From Candidatus Gemmiger avistercoris (lineage in GTDB: Bacteria; Bacillota; Clostridia; Oscillospirales; Ruminococcaceae), in NCBI GenBank assembly GCA_019116705.1, contig DXBF01000038.1:1-33645 (forward strand): a DNA stretch of 33,645 bases, given 5' to 3'. Below, in pieces: positions 7,535-18,624 of the stretch; within the stretch, counting starts at the first letter, position 1; each line of letters begins with the position of its first letter. Below the pieces are notes generated by a model. The model had not been told where the DNA came from and did not search any database. It was given only the letters and a program-made list of their open reading frames with translations. A program made the translations under genes and the position numbers.

Positions 7535-7581
7535 ATACAACAAGCACGCGGGAGCGAATGCTCCCGCGTGCTTGTTGTGTA
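7535..7581. terminator. Bidirectional hairpin between convergent genes
   Basis: A perfect 19-bp stem (7537-7555 with 7560-7578) with GAAT loop, extendable by a few pairs, lies between the stops at 7521 and 7588. The T-tract is poor on both strands, but position and stem strength make a shared terminator likely. Confidence 0.7.
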
Positions 7582-7587
7582 AATGGC

Positions 7588-8343
7588 TCAGTCCGCCGGG
7601 TCCTCCCCGGCAACGGCCTCGCTGCGGTCCAGGCTTTTTTCCATCAGGTATTCAAACAGGATCAGGACCCGGGCGTAAAAGTAGTTGGCGGTCAGGTTGC
7701 GGTCATCCAGGATGTTGTCGTCCAGCAGGATGAAGGAAAGGTCGGCGTTCTGGGCGATGGGAGAGCGCTCCGCCCCCGTAAAGGCGGCGATCTCGATGTT
7801 GTGCCGCCGGGCGTCGGTCACCAGTTTCAGGATCGTGTCGGTGGAACCGCTCTTGCTGATGACGATCATCAGCCCGGCGTTCAGGGAGTTGGTTTCATAG
7901 ACTTCGTAGCTGTTGGTGCCGACGGTGGGGTAGCCCATCACCAGCAGCTTGCGGACGAAAAAGTCCCGCAGCGGTTCGCAGAAGCCGGTGCCCGCCACCA
8001 GGATCGTGCGCTGGCGGTTCTGTGTCAGCCCGTCCAGGAAGGCTTCGATCCGCTCCGGCGGGATCTCCCCAATAAAGGAATTGATGTCGGATGTATGGGA
8101 TTTGTTCTGGTCCTCGTTGCGCACCAGGAACCCCAGGCGGTAGATCATGTCGGTGTAGCCGGTATAGCCCAGCTTTTTGCTCAGCCGGATCACGGCGGCA
8201 GGGGAAACGTAGTTCTGCGCGGCGAACACCCGCACGCTGTACTGGGCGTGCTGTTCCACCGCCTCCAGTACCGCCTGCAGCAGCTGCTGGTCGCTGTCGG
8301 TCAGGCGGTATTGGTCGGCCAGTTTGTAAATATCGTGTTTCAT
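7588..8343 (-). CDS. RpiR/MurR-family sugar-phosphate-responsive regulator
   Basis: A 251-residue protein with an N-terminal RpiR helix-turn-helix (about 1-75; AAQNYVSPAAVIRLSKKLGY) and a C-terminal SIS sugar-phosphate domain (about 105-240). The SIS motifs GTGFCEPLRDFF and VISKSGSTDTIL are those that bind a phosphosugar. It is divergent from the EIICB/GH4 genes and probably controls them in response to a 6-phospho-glucoside, as GlvR does for maltose in Bacillus subtilis. AGGAGA precedes the ATG. It has its own promoter at 8394-8422, and three ACATGT sites lie between the two transcription units. Whether it represses or activates cannot be read from sequence alone. Confidence 0.92.
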   Translation of the reverse strand: MKHDIYKLADQYRLTDSDQQLLQAVLEAVEQHAQYSVRVFAAQNYVSPAAVIRLSKKLGYTGYTDMIYRLGFLVRNEDQNKSHTSDINSFIGEIPPERIEAFLDGLTQNRQRTILVAGTGFCEPLRDFFVRKLLVMGYPTVGTNSYEVYETNSLNAGLMIVISKSGSTDTILKLVTDARRHNIEIAAFTGAERSPIAQNADLSFILLDDNILDDRNLTANYFYARVLILFEYLMEKSLDRSEAVAGEDPAD

Positions 8344-8393
8344 CGCTTTCTCCTGAAGGTGTGGTACGGCGGGCGCGGCCCTTTTCTGAATAA

Positions 8394-8422
8394 ATTATAC
8401 GATTGATTCCCGGGCAAATCAA
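8394..8422 (-). promoter_or_regulatory. Promoter of the RpiR-type regulator
   Basis: On the minus strand, -35 TTGATT (8422-8417), 17-base spacer and perfect -10 TATAAT (8399-8394). The predicted start is near 8387, about 44 bases before the start codon. Confidence 0.75.
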
Positions 8423-8449
8423 GAAAAGCCCTCTTGGGACGCCCAAAAA

Positions 8450-8490
8450 CGAAACATGTTTCGATTGTGGTGAACATGTTCAAAACATGT
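8450..8490. promoter_or_regulatory. Triple ACATGT operator between regulator and PTS genes
   Basis: Three copies of ACATGT start at 8454, 8474 and 8485. The first is in the perfect palindrome CGAAACATGTTTCG (8450-8463) and the second in TGAACATGTTCA (8471-8482); the third is a half-degenerate AAAACATGTCAA. Spacings of 20 and 11 bases put all three on one face of the helix. They lie upstream of the PTS -35 box and between both promoters. This is the most likely binding region for the adjacent RpiR regulator. Confidence 0.65.
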
Positions 8491-8499
8491 CAAGAATTA

Positions 8500-8529
8500 T
8501 TGAAAACTTTGTGCAAAAAGTGATAAACT
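8500..8529 (+). promoter_or_regulatory. Promoter of the EIICB-GH4 operon
   Basis: -35 TTGAAA (8500-8505), 18-base spacer and -10 TAAACT (8524-8529) with an extended TG at 8521-8522. The third ACATGT copy ends 10 bases before the -35 box. Confidence 0.6.
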
Positions 8530-8599
8530 GGAGCCGTTGAACAGGAAGGCGCCATCCTGAAACGGAAAACCAAATTCAAAACAGTGAGGAGCAAAGCCA

Positions 8600-10198
8600 A
8601 TGAAAACCAAAGTTATGGACGCCATGCAAAGCTTTTCCAAGGCTTTGATTGGCCCCGTCCTGTTCCTGCCGCTGGCCGGCATGATCCAGGCCCTTTCTTC
8701 GATCATGTGCAACACCTCCATCGTGGCGGAAGGCAGCGCCATTTACATGATCGGCACCTTCATCAACGGCGGCGTCGGCACCGTCATGAGCAACCTGGGC
8801 ATTTTGTTCTGCGTGGGCATCACCATGAACCTTGCCAAAAAGCGCAAGGCGGACGCCGCCTTCGTCTCCCTCATCAGCTACCTGATCTGGCTGGCGGCCA
8901 ACTCCAAATGGCTCTCGGTGGCCGGCCTGATGGCGGAGGGCAGCACGGCCAGCGACCTGTACGGCACCGGCCAGACCATCTACCTCGGCTTCCATGTCAC
9001 AGATATGGGCGTGTTCCTGGGCATGATCCTGGGCGTCGTGGTGGCGGTGGTCCACAACCGCTTCATCGACACCGAGTTCAAGGGCGCGTTTGCCCTGTAC
9101 GGCAACAGCAAATTCGTCTTTATCGTCATGCTGCCCATCGTCTTTGTGCTGGCGCTGGTGGCGGCCTATGTGTGGCCCGTTGCGGCGATGGCCATCAATG
9201 CGCTGACCGGCATCATGTCCACGGCGGGCGCCTTCGGCGTGTTCCTGTACGGTTTCCTCAACCGCATCCTGATCCCCACCGGCCTGCATCACCTGGTCTG
9301 GTCGCCCTTCCTGTGGTCCTCCATCGGCGACAGCATGATCATCAACGGCGAATTGATCTCCGGCGCCAAGTCGGTGTTCCTGGCCCTGCTCAGTGACCCC
9401 ACCGCGCCGATGTCCGAGTCCACCCGTTTCCTGACTTACGGCCTGATGAAGACCTTCGGCGTCATCGGTGTGGCGCTGGCCTTCATCAAGACCGCCAAAA
9501 AGAACAAGAAAGCCGCCTGCAAAGCGCAGGTCATCCCCTCCATGCTGACTGCCTGCCTGGTCGGCGTCACCGAACCGCTGGAGTTCAGCTTCCTGTTTGC
9601 GGCCCCCGTGCTGTGGGTCGTCTACTCGGTCATGGACGGCCTGTTCCAGACCGTCGTCTACCTGCTGGACGTCCATGTGTGCGCCACCAACGGCATCATC
9701 GACTTCCTGATCCTCAACCTGCCCGCCGGCATCGGCCGCACCCATTGGCCGATGTACGTGCTGGTCGGCCTGGTGGAGATCGTGGTCATGTACTTCCTGT
9801 TCTACGTCCTTATCACCAAGCTGAACCTCAAGACCCCTGGGCGTGAGGACGGCGACGAAGTCATCGACCTGGCCGCCAACGCCGCCGAGGTGAAAAAGCA
9901 GATCCGTGCCGGCGGCAAGGCGGACAAGGCCGCTTCCAAGAAAGAAGCCGACGCCGAGGCAGCCCGGCGCATCATCGAAGGCCTGGGCGGCGCCGACAAC
10001 ATCGTCAACGCCACCAACTGCATGACCCGCCTGCGGGTGGAAGTCAAGGACCCCACCCTTGTCAAGGACAAAGAATGGTTCAAACCCACCGGCTCTGCGG
10101 GGCTGGTGACCAAAGGCGTGACCATCCAGATCATCTACGGTCCCCGTGCCGGCCATATGGTCAGCATCGTCAACGACGCCCTGGGCCGCGACGAGTGA
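8600..10198 (+). CDS. PTS EIICB permease, glucose family, probably alpha-glucoside
   Basis: A 532-residue phosphotransferase permease that imports and phosphorylates a sugar. The membrane EIIC domain spans about 1-410 and carries the glucose-superfamily signature GVTEPLEFSFLF. The EIIB domain (about 450-532) has the phospho-cysteine C474 in NATNCMTRLRVEV. A charged Ala/Lys linker (about 425-455) joins them. There is no EIIA domain or EIIA gene in this operon, so the phosphate donor must act in trans; the EIIA domain of the next PTS gene is an obvious candidate. The paired GH4 6-phospho-alpha-glucosidase points to maltose-like or other alpha-glucosides, as with MalP/GlvC. GTGAGGAG lies 9-16 bases before the ATG. 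Confidence 0.92.
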   Translation: MKTKVMDAMQSFSKALIGPVLFLPLAGMIQALSSIMCNTSIVAEGSAIYMIGTFINGGVGTVMSNLGILFCVGITMNLAKKRKADAAFVSLISYLIWLAANSKWLSVAGLMAEGSTASDLYGTGQTIYLGFHVTDMGVFLGMILGVVVAVVHNRFIDTEFKGAFALYGNSKFVFIVMLPIVFVLALVAAYVWPVAAMAINALTGIMSTAGAFGVFLYGFLNRILIPTGLHHLVWSPFLWSSIGDSMIINGELISGAKSVFLALLSDPTAPMSESTRFLTYGLMKTFGVIGVALAFIKTAKKNKKAACKAQVIPSMLTACLVGVTEPLEFSFLFAAPVLWVVYSVMDGLFQTVVYLLDVHVCATNGIIDFLILNLPAGIGRTHWPMYVLVGLVEIVVMYFLFYVLITKLNLKTPGREDGDEVIDLAANAAEVKKQIRAGGKADKAASKKEADAEAARRIIEGLGGADNIVNATNCMTRLRVEVKDPTLVKDKEWFKPTGSAGLVTKGVTIQIIYGPRAGHMVSIVNDALGRDE

Positions 10199-10253
10199 TC
10201 CCGCCGCGCCCGCAAGCGCTACATAACCTGAAACAGCAAGGGAGATGTTTGCT

Positions 10254-11582
10254 ATGAAAACCTTCAAGCTTGTCATCGCCGGCGGCGGCAGTACCTACAC
10301 CCCCGGCATCGTCAAGAGCCTTCTGAACCAGAAGGACAAATTCAAACTCAAGGAACTGGTCCTCTACGACATCAACGCCGAGCGCCAGGAAGCCGTGGGC
10401 GTTATCGTCCGCCATGTGGTGGAGATGTTTGACCCCGACCTGAAGCTGACCCTGACCACCGACCCGGAGACCGCCATGACCGATGCGGACTTCATCTTCG
10501 CCCAGATGCGCGTGGGGCTCTACGCCATGCGCGAAAAGGACGAGAAGATCCCCCTGCAGTACGGCGTGGTGGGCCAGGAAACCTGCGGCCCCGGCGGCCT
10601 GGCTTACGGCCTGCGCACCATCTACCCCATGGTGGAATTGATCGACTATTGCGAAAAGTGGGCCAAACCCACCTACTGGATCGTCAACTACTCCAACCCG
10701 GCGGCCATCGTGGCCAAGGCGACCTTCCAGCTGCGCCCCAACGCCCGCATCCTGAACATCTGCGATATGCCGGTGGCCATCGAGCGCAATATGGCCGAGA
10801 TCCTGGGCTGCGACCGCCACGACCTGGAGGTGGACTACTTCGGCCTGAACCACTTCGGCTGGTTCACCAAGGTGCGCCTCAACGGCAAGGACGTGACTGA
10901 GGAACTCAAGCAGTATGTGGCTGAAAACGGCTACATGCCCAAGAACGAGAAGAGCGACGTGATGCACAGCGATCCGTCCTGGCTGCACACCTACGCCAAC
11001 GCGAAGCACATCTGCTCCGCCTTCCACGATTACCTGCCCAACACCTACATGCAGTACTACCTGCTGGGCGATGAGATCGTGCGGGACAGCGACCCGCACC
11101 ACACCCGCGCCAACGAAGTCATGGAAGGCCGTGAAAAGCGGATCTTTGACGCGGTGGCCGACTACCGTGCCGGCAAGGAAGTGGACCTGACCAAGTTCTT
11201 CGGCGGCGTACACGGCGAATTTATCGTGGACGTGGCCATGAGCCTGGCCTTCGACCTGCGCCGGCGCTACCTGGTCATGGTGGAAAACAAGGGCGCGGTG
11301 GAAAACCTGCCCGACGACGCCATGGTGGAGATCCCGGTCTATATCACCGACCGCGGCCCCGAGCCGGTGCGCGTGGGCAAGATCCCCACCTTCTACAAAG
11401 GCCTGATCGAGCAGCAGGAAGCCGTGGAAAAGCTGGTGGTGGAAGCCGCCGTCGAGCATTCCTACGAGAAAGCCCTCATGGCCTTCACGCTCTCCAAGAC
11501 GGTGCCCAGCCTGGGCGTGGCCAAGAAGATCCTGGACGATATGATCGAAGCCAACAAGGACTACTGGCCTGAACTGCACTGA
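10254..11582 (+). CDS. GH4 6-phospho-alpha-glucosidase
   Basis: A 442-residue family 4 glycosidase, which uses NAD+ and a divalent metal in a redox-elimination mechanism and cleaves the phosphorylated sugar delivered by the PTS. The N-terminus has the dinucleotide-binding loop GGGSTYTPG (10-18). The signature C170-D171-M172-P173 is CDMP, which in characterised members marks 6-phospho-alpha-glucosidases; beta enzymes have CN(V/I)P. H200 in GLNHFGW matches the second metal ligand. Length matches GlvA/MalA. An in-frame ATG at 10245 exists, but AAGGGAG at 10238-10244 fits the ATG at 10254. It is 55 bases after EIICB in the same operon. Confidence 0.93.
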   Translation: MKTFKLVIAGGGSTYTPGIVKSLLNQKDKFKLKELVLYDINAERQEAVGVIVRHVVEMFDPDLKLTLTTDPETAMTDADFIFAQMRVGLYAMREKDEKIPLQYGVVGQETCGPGGLAYGLRTIYPMVELIDYCEKWAKPTYWIVNYSNPAAIVAKATFQLRPNARILNICDMPVAIERNMAEILGCDRHDLEVDYFGLNHFGWFTKVRLNGKDVTEELKQYVAENGYMPKNEKSDVMHSDPSWLHTYANAKHICSAFHDYLPNTYMQYYLLGDEIVRDSDPHHTRANEVMEGREKRIFDAVADYRAGKEVDLTKFFGGVHGEFIVDVAMSLAFDLRRRYLVMVENKGAVENLPDDAMVEIPVYITDRGPEPVRVGKIPTFYKGLIEQQEAVEKLVVEAAVEHSYEKALMAFTLSKTVPSLGVAKKILDDMIEANKDYWPELH

Positions 11583-11612
11583 CCCTGCGACATCAGCAAA
11601 AGCATTCCGATA

Positions 11613-11650
11613 GCCCCGCCGGCGCTGCCCTGTGCCGGCGGGGCCCCTTT
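11613..11650 (+). terminator. Terminator after the EIICB-GH4 operon
   Basis: An 11-bp perfect GC stem (11613-11623 with 11634-11644) with a 10-base loop is followed by CCCTTTG. The T-tract is short, so efficiency is uncertain. Confidence 0.6.
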
Positions 11651-11715
11651 GCTGCGCCGCGGTGGCTTTGCAAAACTGCACAAAAAGTCGGCTTCAATTT
11701 TGTTCAAAACTTAGC

Positions 11716-11745
11716 TTGCATTGGGCCGGGAAGATTTGCTATACT
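11716..11745 (+). promoter_or_regulatory. Promoter of the beta-glucoside operon
   Basis: -35 TTGCAT (11716-11721), 18-base spacer and -10 TATACT (11740-11745) with extended TG at 11737-11738. Start is predicted near 11752, about a dozen bases before the RAT site. Confidence 0.7.
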
Positions 11746-11763
11746 TACTATAACGTACCGGTT

Positions 11764-11793
11764 GGACATGTCACTGGTCATGCAGGCAGGATC
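11764..11793 (+). promoter_or_regulatory. RAT site (ribonucleic antiterminator) for LicT/BglG-type protein
   Basis: The segment starts with GGA, has ACTG at 11773-11776 and GCAGGCA at 11782-11788, and ends in GGATC. ACTG plus GCAGGCA at this spacing is the hallmark of LicT/SacY-type RAT hairpins. Its last five bases (11789-11793) are also the start of the terminator stem, so the two structures exclude each other. The cognate protein is the third gene of the operon. Confidence 0.82.
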
Positions 11794-11868
11794 TGACGGA
11801 ACATCACAACGCACTGGCTCAGGTTCAGTGGGGTTGCTGTAGTGTTCTGTTGGGTCCTTTTTCTTTTT
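11789..11868 (+). terminator. Leader terminator controlled by antitermination
   Basis: Bases 11789-11803 pair fully (with some G-U pairs) with 11843-11857, enclosing further inner pairing such as CACTG with CAGTG. TTTTTCTTTTT (11858-11868) follows directly. The 5' arm overlaps the RAT site, so protein binding to the RAT would block this hairpin and allow read-through into the EIIBCA gene. Confidence 0.85.
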
Positions 11869-11893
11869 GCCGTTTTTGGCCGAAACGGCAAAA
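11865..11893 (+). repeat. Second leader hairpin overlapping the terminator T-tract
   Basis: TTTTGCCGTTT (11865-11875) and AAACGGCAAAA (11883-11893) form a perfect 11-bp stem with a 7-base loop. It reuses the T-tract of the terminator and lies 13 bases before the ribosome site. It has no T-tract of its own. It could protect the 5' end of read-through mRNA or compete with termination; neither is shown. Confidence 0.55.
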
Positions 11894-11923
11894 GGGAAGC
11901 AACAACGAGGAGGGTTTTCATCC

Positions 11924-15252
<3,329 letters not shown>

Positions 15253-15292
15253 TCGACCGGACCGACCATGACGGGAAAGGAGGGGACCCCCT

Positions 15293-16174
15293 ATGCTGCG
15301 GATCAGCAAGGTGCTGAACAGCAGTGTGGTGCTGGTGCGGGATGACAACGGCGAGGAGTCCATCCTGCTGGGCAAAGGCATCGGCTACGGGCGCAAGGCC
15401 GGGCAGGAGATCGACCGCCAGCCTTCCGACCGCGTGTTCATCCCCCTCTCCAACCCCGACGCCCAGCCCATGCTGGAACTGTTCTCCTCCATCCCGCCGG
15501 TCTACCTGGAACTGACCCAGGAGATCGTGGCCGACGCCGAGGAGACGCTGGGGGTCAAACTTTCGCCCCACATCTACCTGATGCTCACCGACCACCTGCA
15601 CTTTGCGGTGGAACGGCAGCAGCTGGGGCTCAACGTCACCAACCGGGTCCTGTGGGAGATCAAGCACTTCTACCGCAAGGAATACGAGGTGGGGGCGCGG
15701 GCCCTGAAACGGGCGGACCATCTGCTGAACACCTTTCTGCCCGAGGAGGAGGCGGGCAACATCGCCTTCCACATCGTCAACGCCCGGATGGACAATGGCG
15801 CGGGCGGCGACGCCATGCAGGCGGCCCGGCTGATCGGCGAACTGACCAACATCGTCACCTACCGCATCCACGCCCGGCTGGACACCGAGAGCATCCATTT
15901 TTCCCGTTTCATCAGCCATCTGCAGTTTTTTGCCGACCGCTTTTTCTCCGGCAAACTGATGGACAGCGAGGATGACTTCCTCTTCAACCAGATGCAGCAG
16001 GGCTACCCCGAGGCGGTGGACTGCGCGGAGAAGATCCGCACCTTCGTGCTGCGCAAGTACGGCGTGTTCCTTCCCAACGAGGAGGTGGCCTATCTGGCGC
16101 TGCACATCGCGCGGCTGGCCAAGAGCGCCCGTGAGATGGGGGGTACGATGGCGCCCGGGACGAAGGGCCCCTGA
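15293..16174 (+). CDS. licT: LicT/BglG-type transcriptional antiterminator
   Basis: A 293-residue RNA-binding regulator. Residues 1-58 form the CAT RNA-binding domain (RISKVLNSSVVLV, then LGKGIGYGRKAG). Two PRD domains follow. The four regulatory histidines align with those of LicT almost by number: H101, H160, H209 and H271. In the known mechanism, phosphorylation by HPr activates and phosphorylation by the PTS EIIB inactivates. It should bind the RAT at 11764-11793 of its own operon and so autoregulate. AAAGGAGGGG precedes the ATG. It is the last gene, followed by a terminator. Confidence 0.95.
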   Translation: MLRISKVLNSSVVLVRDDNGEESILLGKGIGYGRKAGQEIDRQPSDRVFIPLSNPDAQPMLELFSSIPPVYLELTQEIVADAEETLGVKLSPHIYLMLTDHLHFAVERQQLGLNVTNRVLWEIKHFYRKEYEVGARALKRADHLLNTFLPEEEAGNIAFHIVNARMDNGAGGDAMQAARLIGELTNIVTYRIHARLDTESIHFSRFISHLQFFADRFFSGKLMDSEDDFLFNQMQQGYPEAVDCAEKIRTFVLRKYGVFLPNEEVAYLALHIARLAKSAREMGGTMAPGTKGP

Positions 16175-16188
16175 ACCCCTGATCTTTT

Positions 16189-16226
16189 GCCAAGAGAGAC
16201 GCTGCGTGCGGCGTCTCTCTTTTGGC
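16189..16226 (+). terminator. Terminator of the beta-glucoside operon
   Basis: AAGAGAGACGC (16192-16202) pairs with GCGTCTCTCTT (16211-16221); outer GCCAA/TTGGC extends the stem with a small bulge. TTTT (16220-16223) is within the descending arm. Confidence 0.75.
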
Positions 16227-16252
16227 GTACAACGCGAAAGGAGGCTTCCTCT

Positions 16253-17185
16253 ATGCCTGTCAGCCTGCTGCTGGCCCGGGAGATCACCAAACTGTTTCTG
16301 ATCCTGCTGCTGGGGGTGGCCGTGGTGCGCGCCGGGCTGCTGCACGCAGCGGACAGCCGCGTGCTCTCGGTGATCCTGGTCTACCTGATCGTGCCCTGCG
16401 TCATCCTCAACGCCTTCCAGATCGAGGACACCCCCGAACTGCGCGCCGGACTGCTCTTTGCGCTGGGGGCCGCCGTGCTGATCCACCTGCTGTTCCTGGC
16501 GCTCACGCTGGCGCTGCGCCGCCCGCTGAAACTGGACGCCGTCGAGCGCGCCACCGTCATCTACTCCAACGCCGGGGCGCTGGTCATCCCGCTGGTGCAG
16601 GCGCTGCAGGGGCAGGCGTACGTCATCTATTCCTGCGCCTTCATCATCGTGCAGCTGGTGCTGCTGTGGACCCACGGCAGCGCCATCCTGCGGGGCGGCG
16701 CGGCGCTGAACTGGAAAGCCGTGCTCACCAACGTGAACCTGCTCTCCATCGCGGCGGGGGCGGCGCTGTACTTCCTGCAGATCCCGCTGCCCGCCCTCGT
16801 CACCGGCACGATGGACAGCGTGGGCGCCATGATGGGCCCGCTGGCCATGCTGCTGGCCGGCATGACCATCGCCGAATGCCCGCTGCGGCAGCTGTTCGGC
16901 ACGGCGCGCTATTACCTGGCGTCGCTGCTGCGGCTGGCGGCCTACCCGCTGGCGGCGCTGGCGCTGCTGTGGGCGCTGGGGCTGGCGGGGCTGATCCCCG
17001 ACGGCAAAGCCATCCTGATGACGGTGTTCCTGGCCGCCATCACCCCGGCCTGCGCCACCCTGACCTCCATGGCCCAGCTCTATGACTGCGACGTGCGCAA
17101 GGCCAGTTCGCTGTATGTGCTGTCCACGCTGCTGTCCATCCTGACCATGCCGGTGATGATCGGCCTCTACGACCTGGTGATCTGA
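16253..17185 (+). CDS. AEC-family transporter (auxin efflux carrier-like)
   Basis: A 310-residue integral membrane protein with about ten hydrophobic helices in two five-helix repeats. The family-typical first half has YLIVPCVILNAFQI and YSNAGALVIPLVQALQG; the second half has LAMLLAGMTIAE and FLAAITPACATLTSMAQLY. Bacterial members export or import small organic acids such as malate, but the substrate cannot be told here. Start ATG 16253 has AAAGGAGG at 16237-16244. It lies after the beta-glucoside terminator and before a bidirectional terminator. I see no obvious promoter in the 27 bases between them, so it may depend on read-through. Confidence 0.9.
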   Translation: MPVSLLLAREITKLFLILLLGVAVVRAGLLHAADSRVLSVILVYLIVPCVILNAFQIEDTPELRAGLLFALGAAVLIHLLFLALTLALRRPLKLDAVERATVIYSNAGALVIPLVQALQGQAYVIYSCAFIIVQLVLLWTHGSAILRGGAALNWKAVLTNVNLLSIAAGAALYFLQIPLPALVTGTMDSVGAMMGPLAMLLAGMTIAECPLRQLFGTARYYLASLLRLAAYPLAALALLWALGLAGLIPDGKAILMTVFLAAITPACATLTSMAQLYDCDVRKASSLYVLSTLLSILTMPVMIGLYDLVI

Positions 17186-17200
17186 ACGCCGGGCGGCGCA

Positions 17201-17235
17201 AAAAAACAGGCTCCCCCGCGGGGGAGCCTGTTTTT
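17201..17235. terminator. Bidirectional terminator between convergent genes
   Basis: CAGGCTCCCC (17207-17216) pairs with GGGGAGCCTG (17221-17230) around CGCG, flanked by A6 on the left and T5 on the right. It serves the AEC gene (+) and the membrane protein gene (-). Confidence 0.92.
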
Positions 17236-17247
17236 GGCGGCAAGAGG

Positions 17248-18624
17248 TCAGCGGGCGGTCAGGGCGTCGAAAACGGCGCGGTCGCCGTCCCGCAGCGGCA
17301 GCACGGTGCAGCCTGCCAGCAGGTCCTGGCCGGAATCGCCGGTGTCGGCCTGCAGGTCGGAGGAGTAGCTCCCCGCGTCCAGCGCCGTCAGCACCGGGCA
17401 GTCCTGCCAGCGCACGGCGGCGGAGCCCTCCACCATGTCGCCGTACTGTTCCAGGAAGGCTTCCGGCTCAGACACGATCCAGATCTCGCTGTACCGGCCC
17501 GCCAGGTCGGTGACCAGCAAGGTGCTGCCTGCGGTCTGCAGGTTGGGGTCCCGGGCGGCGCCCTCCAGCGTGACGGTGTAGTTGTTGATCTGTACCACCA
17601 CATGGCCGTCGCTGTTCCGGTCGGCGGCGTAGGGGCGCAGGCTGTCCTGCAGGGCGGTCACCACCGCGTCGGGCAGGTAGTCTGCAGTGACGACGGCGAC
17701 CTCCAGGTCGGGGTCCGAGCGGCTGGCCAGGGTGTAGACGATGCCCAGCCCGAAGCTGGCCGCGCAGACGGCGGCCAGCACCCGGCCCCAGTGCAGCCGC
17801 CACCAGATCTCCGAGCGCTGGGCGGGGGTGTAGCCCTCCGCAGGAGCGGGGCTGGGGGCGGGGCGGTAGTCCGGCAGTTCAAAGCGGCTCTGCAGCACCG
17901 GGTAGAGCATCTGCCCGGTGAGGAGCGCGGCGGGCCAGAACCCGAGGAACAGGGCAAAGGGCACGCTGATGGGGAACATCGCCAGCAGCAGCGCCCACCA
18001 CAGCAGCTGGAACAGCGCCGCCCCCGCCACCCGGCCGGGGTGGAACAGCAGTTCCAGCGCGCCCTCTTTGAGCCGGGCGAGGAAGCCGGGACGGCCCAGC
18101 GCCAGCTGGAAGGGCAGCGTGACGCCGAACAGCGAAAGAAGGAAGAAATCCACCGCCAGCACCATCCAGATGGGCAGGGCGGGCAGTTCCTCCTGATGCA
18201 TGGCGGCCAGGAAAAAGCTGCCCACAAAGAGGAATACGGCGATCAGCCCGCCCAGCGCCAGGCCGGTGACGGCGGCGGGCCGCCAGTGCCCGGCCAGCGT
18301 GCTGCGCCAGCGGCCGAACCAGCCGGTGGGGTCGTCCTGCAGGGTGCGCAGGGCGGTGTCCGCCAGAGCCATGTAGAAAGGCCCCGCCAGCGCGCCGCCC
18401 GCCAGCCCGCCCAGCAGGCTGACCCAGAAATTCCCCAGGTAAAGCCCCAGGCTGACAGCCAGCGCCGCGGGCAGGAAGGCGGCAAAGCAGAGCAGGTTGG
18501 CCCCCAGCAGGGAGCCGAAGTCGCGGGTGAGCATCTCCCAGAAGCGGGCCGCGCCCTTTTTGCGGGGCGCGCCGGGGGGAACGCCGGGCCCGGGGCGGCT
18601 CATGCCGGTAAAATCCCAGTTCAT
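17248..18624 (-). CDS. YesL/DUF624-like membrane protein with extra C-terminal exported domain
   Basis: A 458-residue protein. The first half (about 28-240) has several membrane helices and starts with MLTRDFGSLLGANLLCFAAF, resembling YesL/DUF624 proteins, which in Bacillus sit beside yesM/yesN. A further helix (about 281-303, VLAAVCAASFGLGIVYTLA) leads into a soluble domain of about 155 residues, probably outside the membrane. That domain has YLPDAVVTALQDSLRPYA followed by DRNSDGHVVVQI, an EF-hand-like acidic loop. The function of both parts is unknown to me. It is the last gene of the minus arm and its start overlaps the stop of the F5/8C gene. GGAGG lies 9 bases before the ATG. Confidence 0.75.
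   Translation of the reverse strand: MNWDFTGMSRPGPGVPPGAPRKKGAARFWEMLTRDFGSLLGANLLCFAAFLPAALAVSLGLYLGNFWVSLLGGLAGGALAGPFYMALADTALRTLQDDPTGWFGRWRSTLAGHWRPAAVTGLALGGLIAVFLFVGSFFLAAMHQEELPALPIWMVLAVDFFLLSLFGVTLPFQLALGRPGFLARLKEGALELLFHPGRVAGAALFQLLWWALLLAMFPISVPFALFLGFWPAALLTGQMLYPVLQSRFELPDYRPAPSPAPAEGYTPAQRSEIWWRLHWGRVLAAVCAASFGLGIVYTLASRSDPDLEVAVVTADYLPDAVVTALQDSLRPYAADRNSDGHVVVQINNYTVTLEGAARDPNLQTAGSTLLVTDLAGRYSEIWIVSEPEAFLEQYGDMVEGSAAVRWQDCPVLTALDAGSYSSDLQADTGDSGQDLLAGCTVLPLRDGDRAVFDALTAR

Noticed and set aside
11764-11776. ACATGT at 11766-11771 as a fourth copy of the RpiR operator
   Set aside because: It is not in a longer palindrome and lies within the RAT element, which explains the sequence better.
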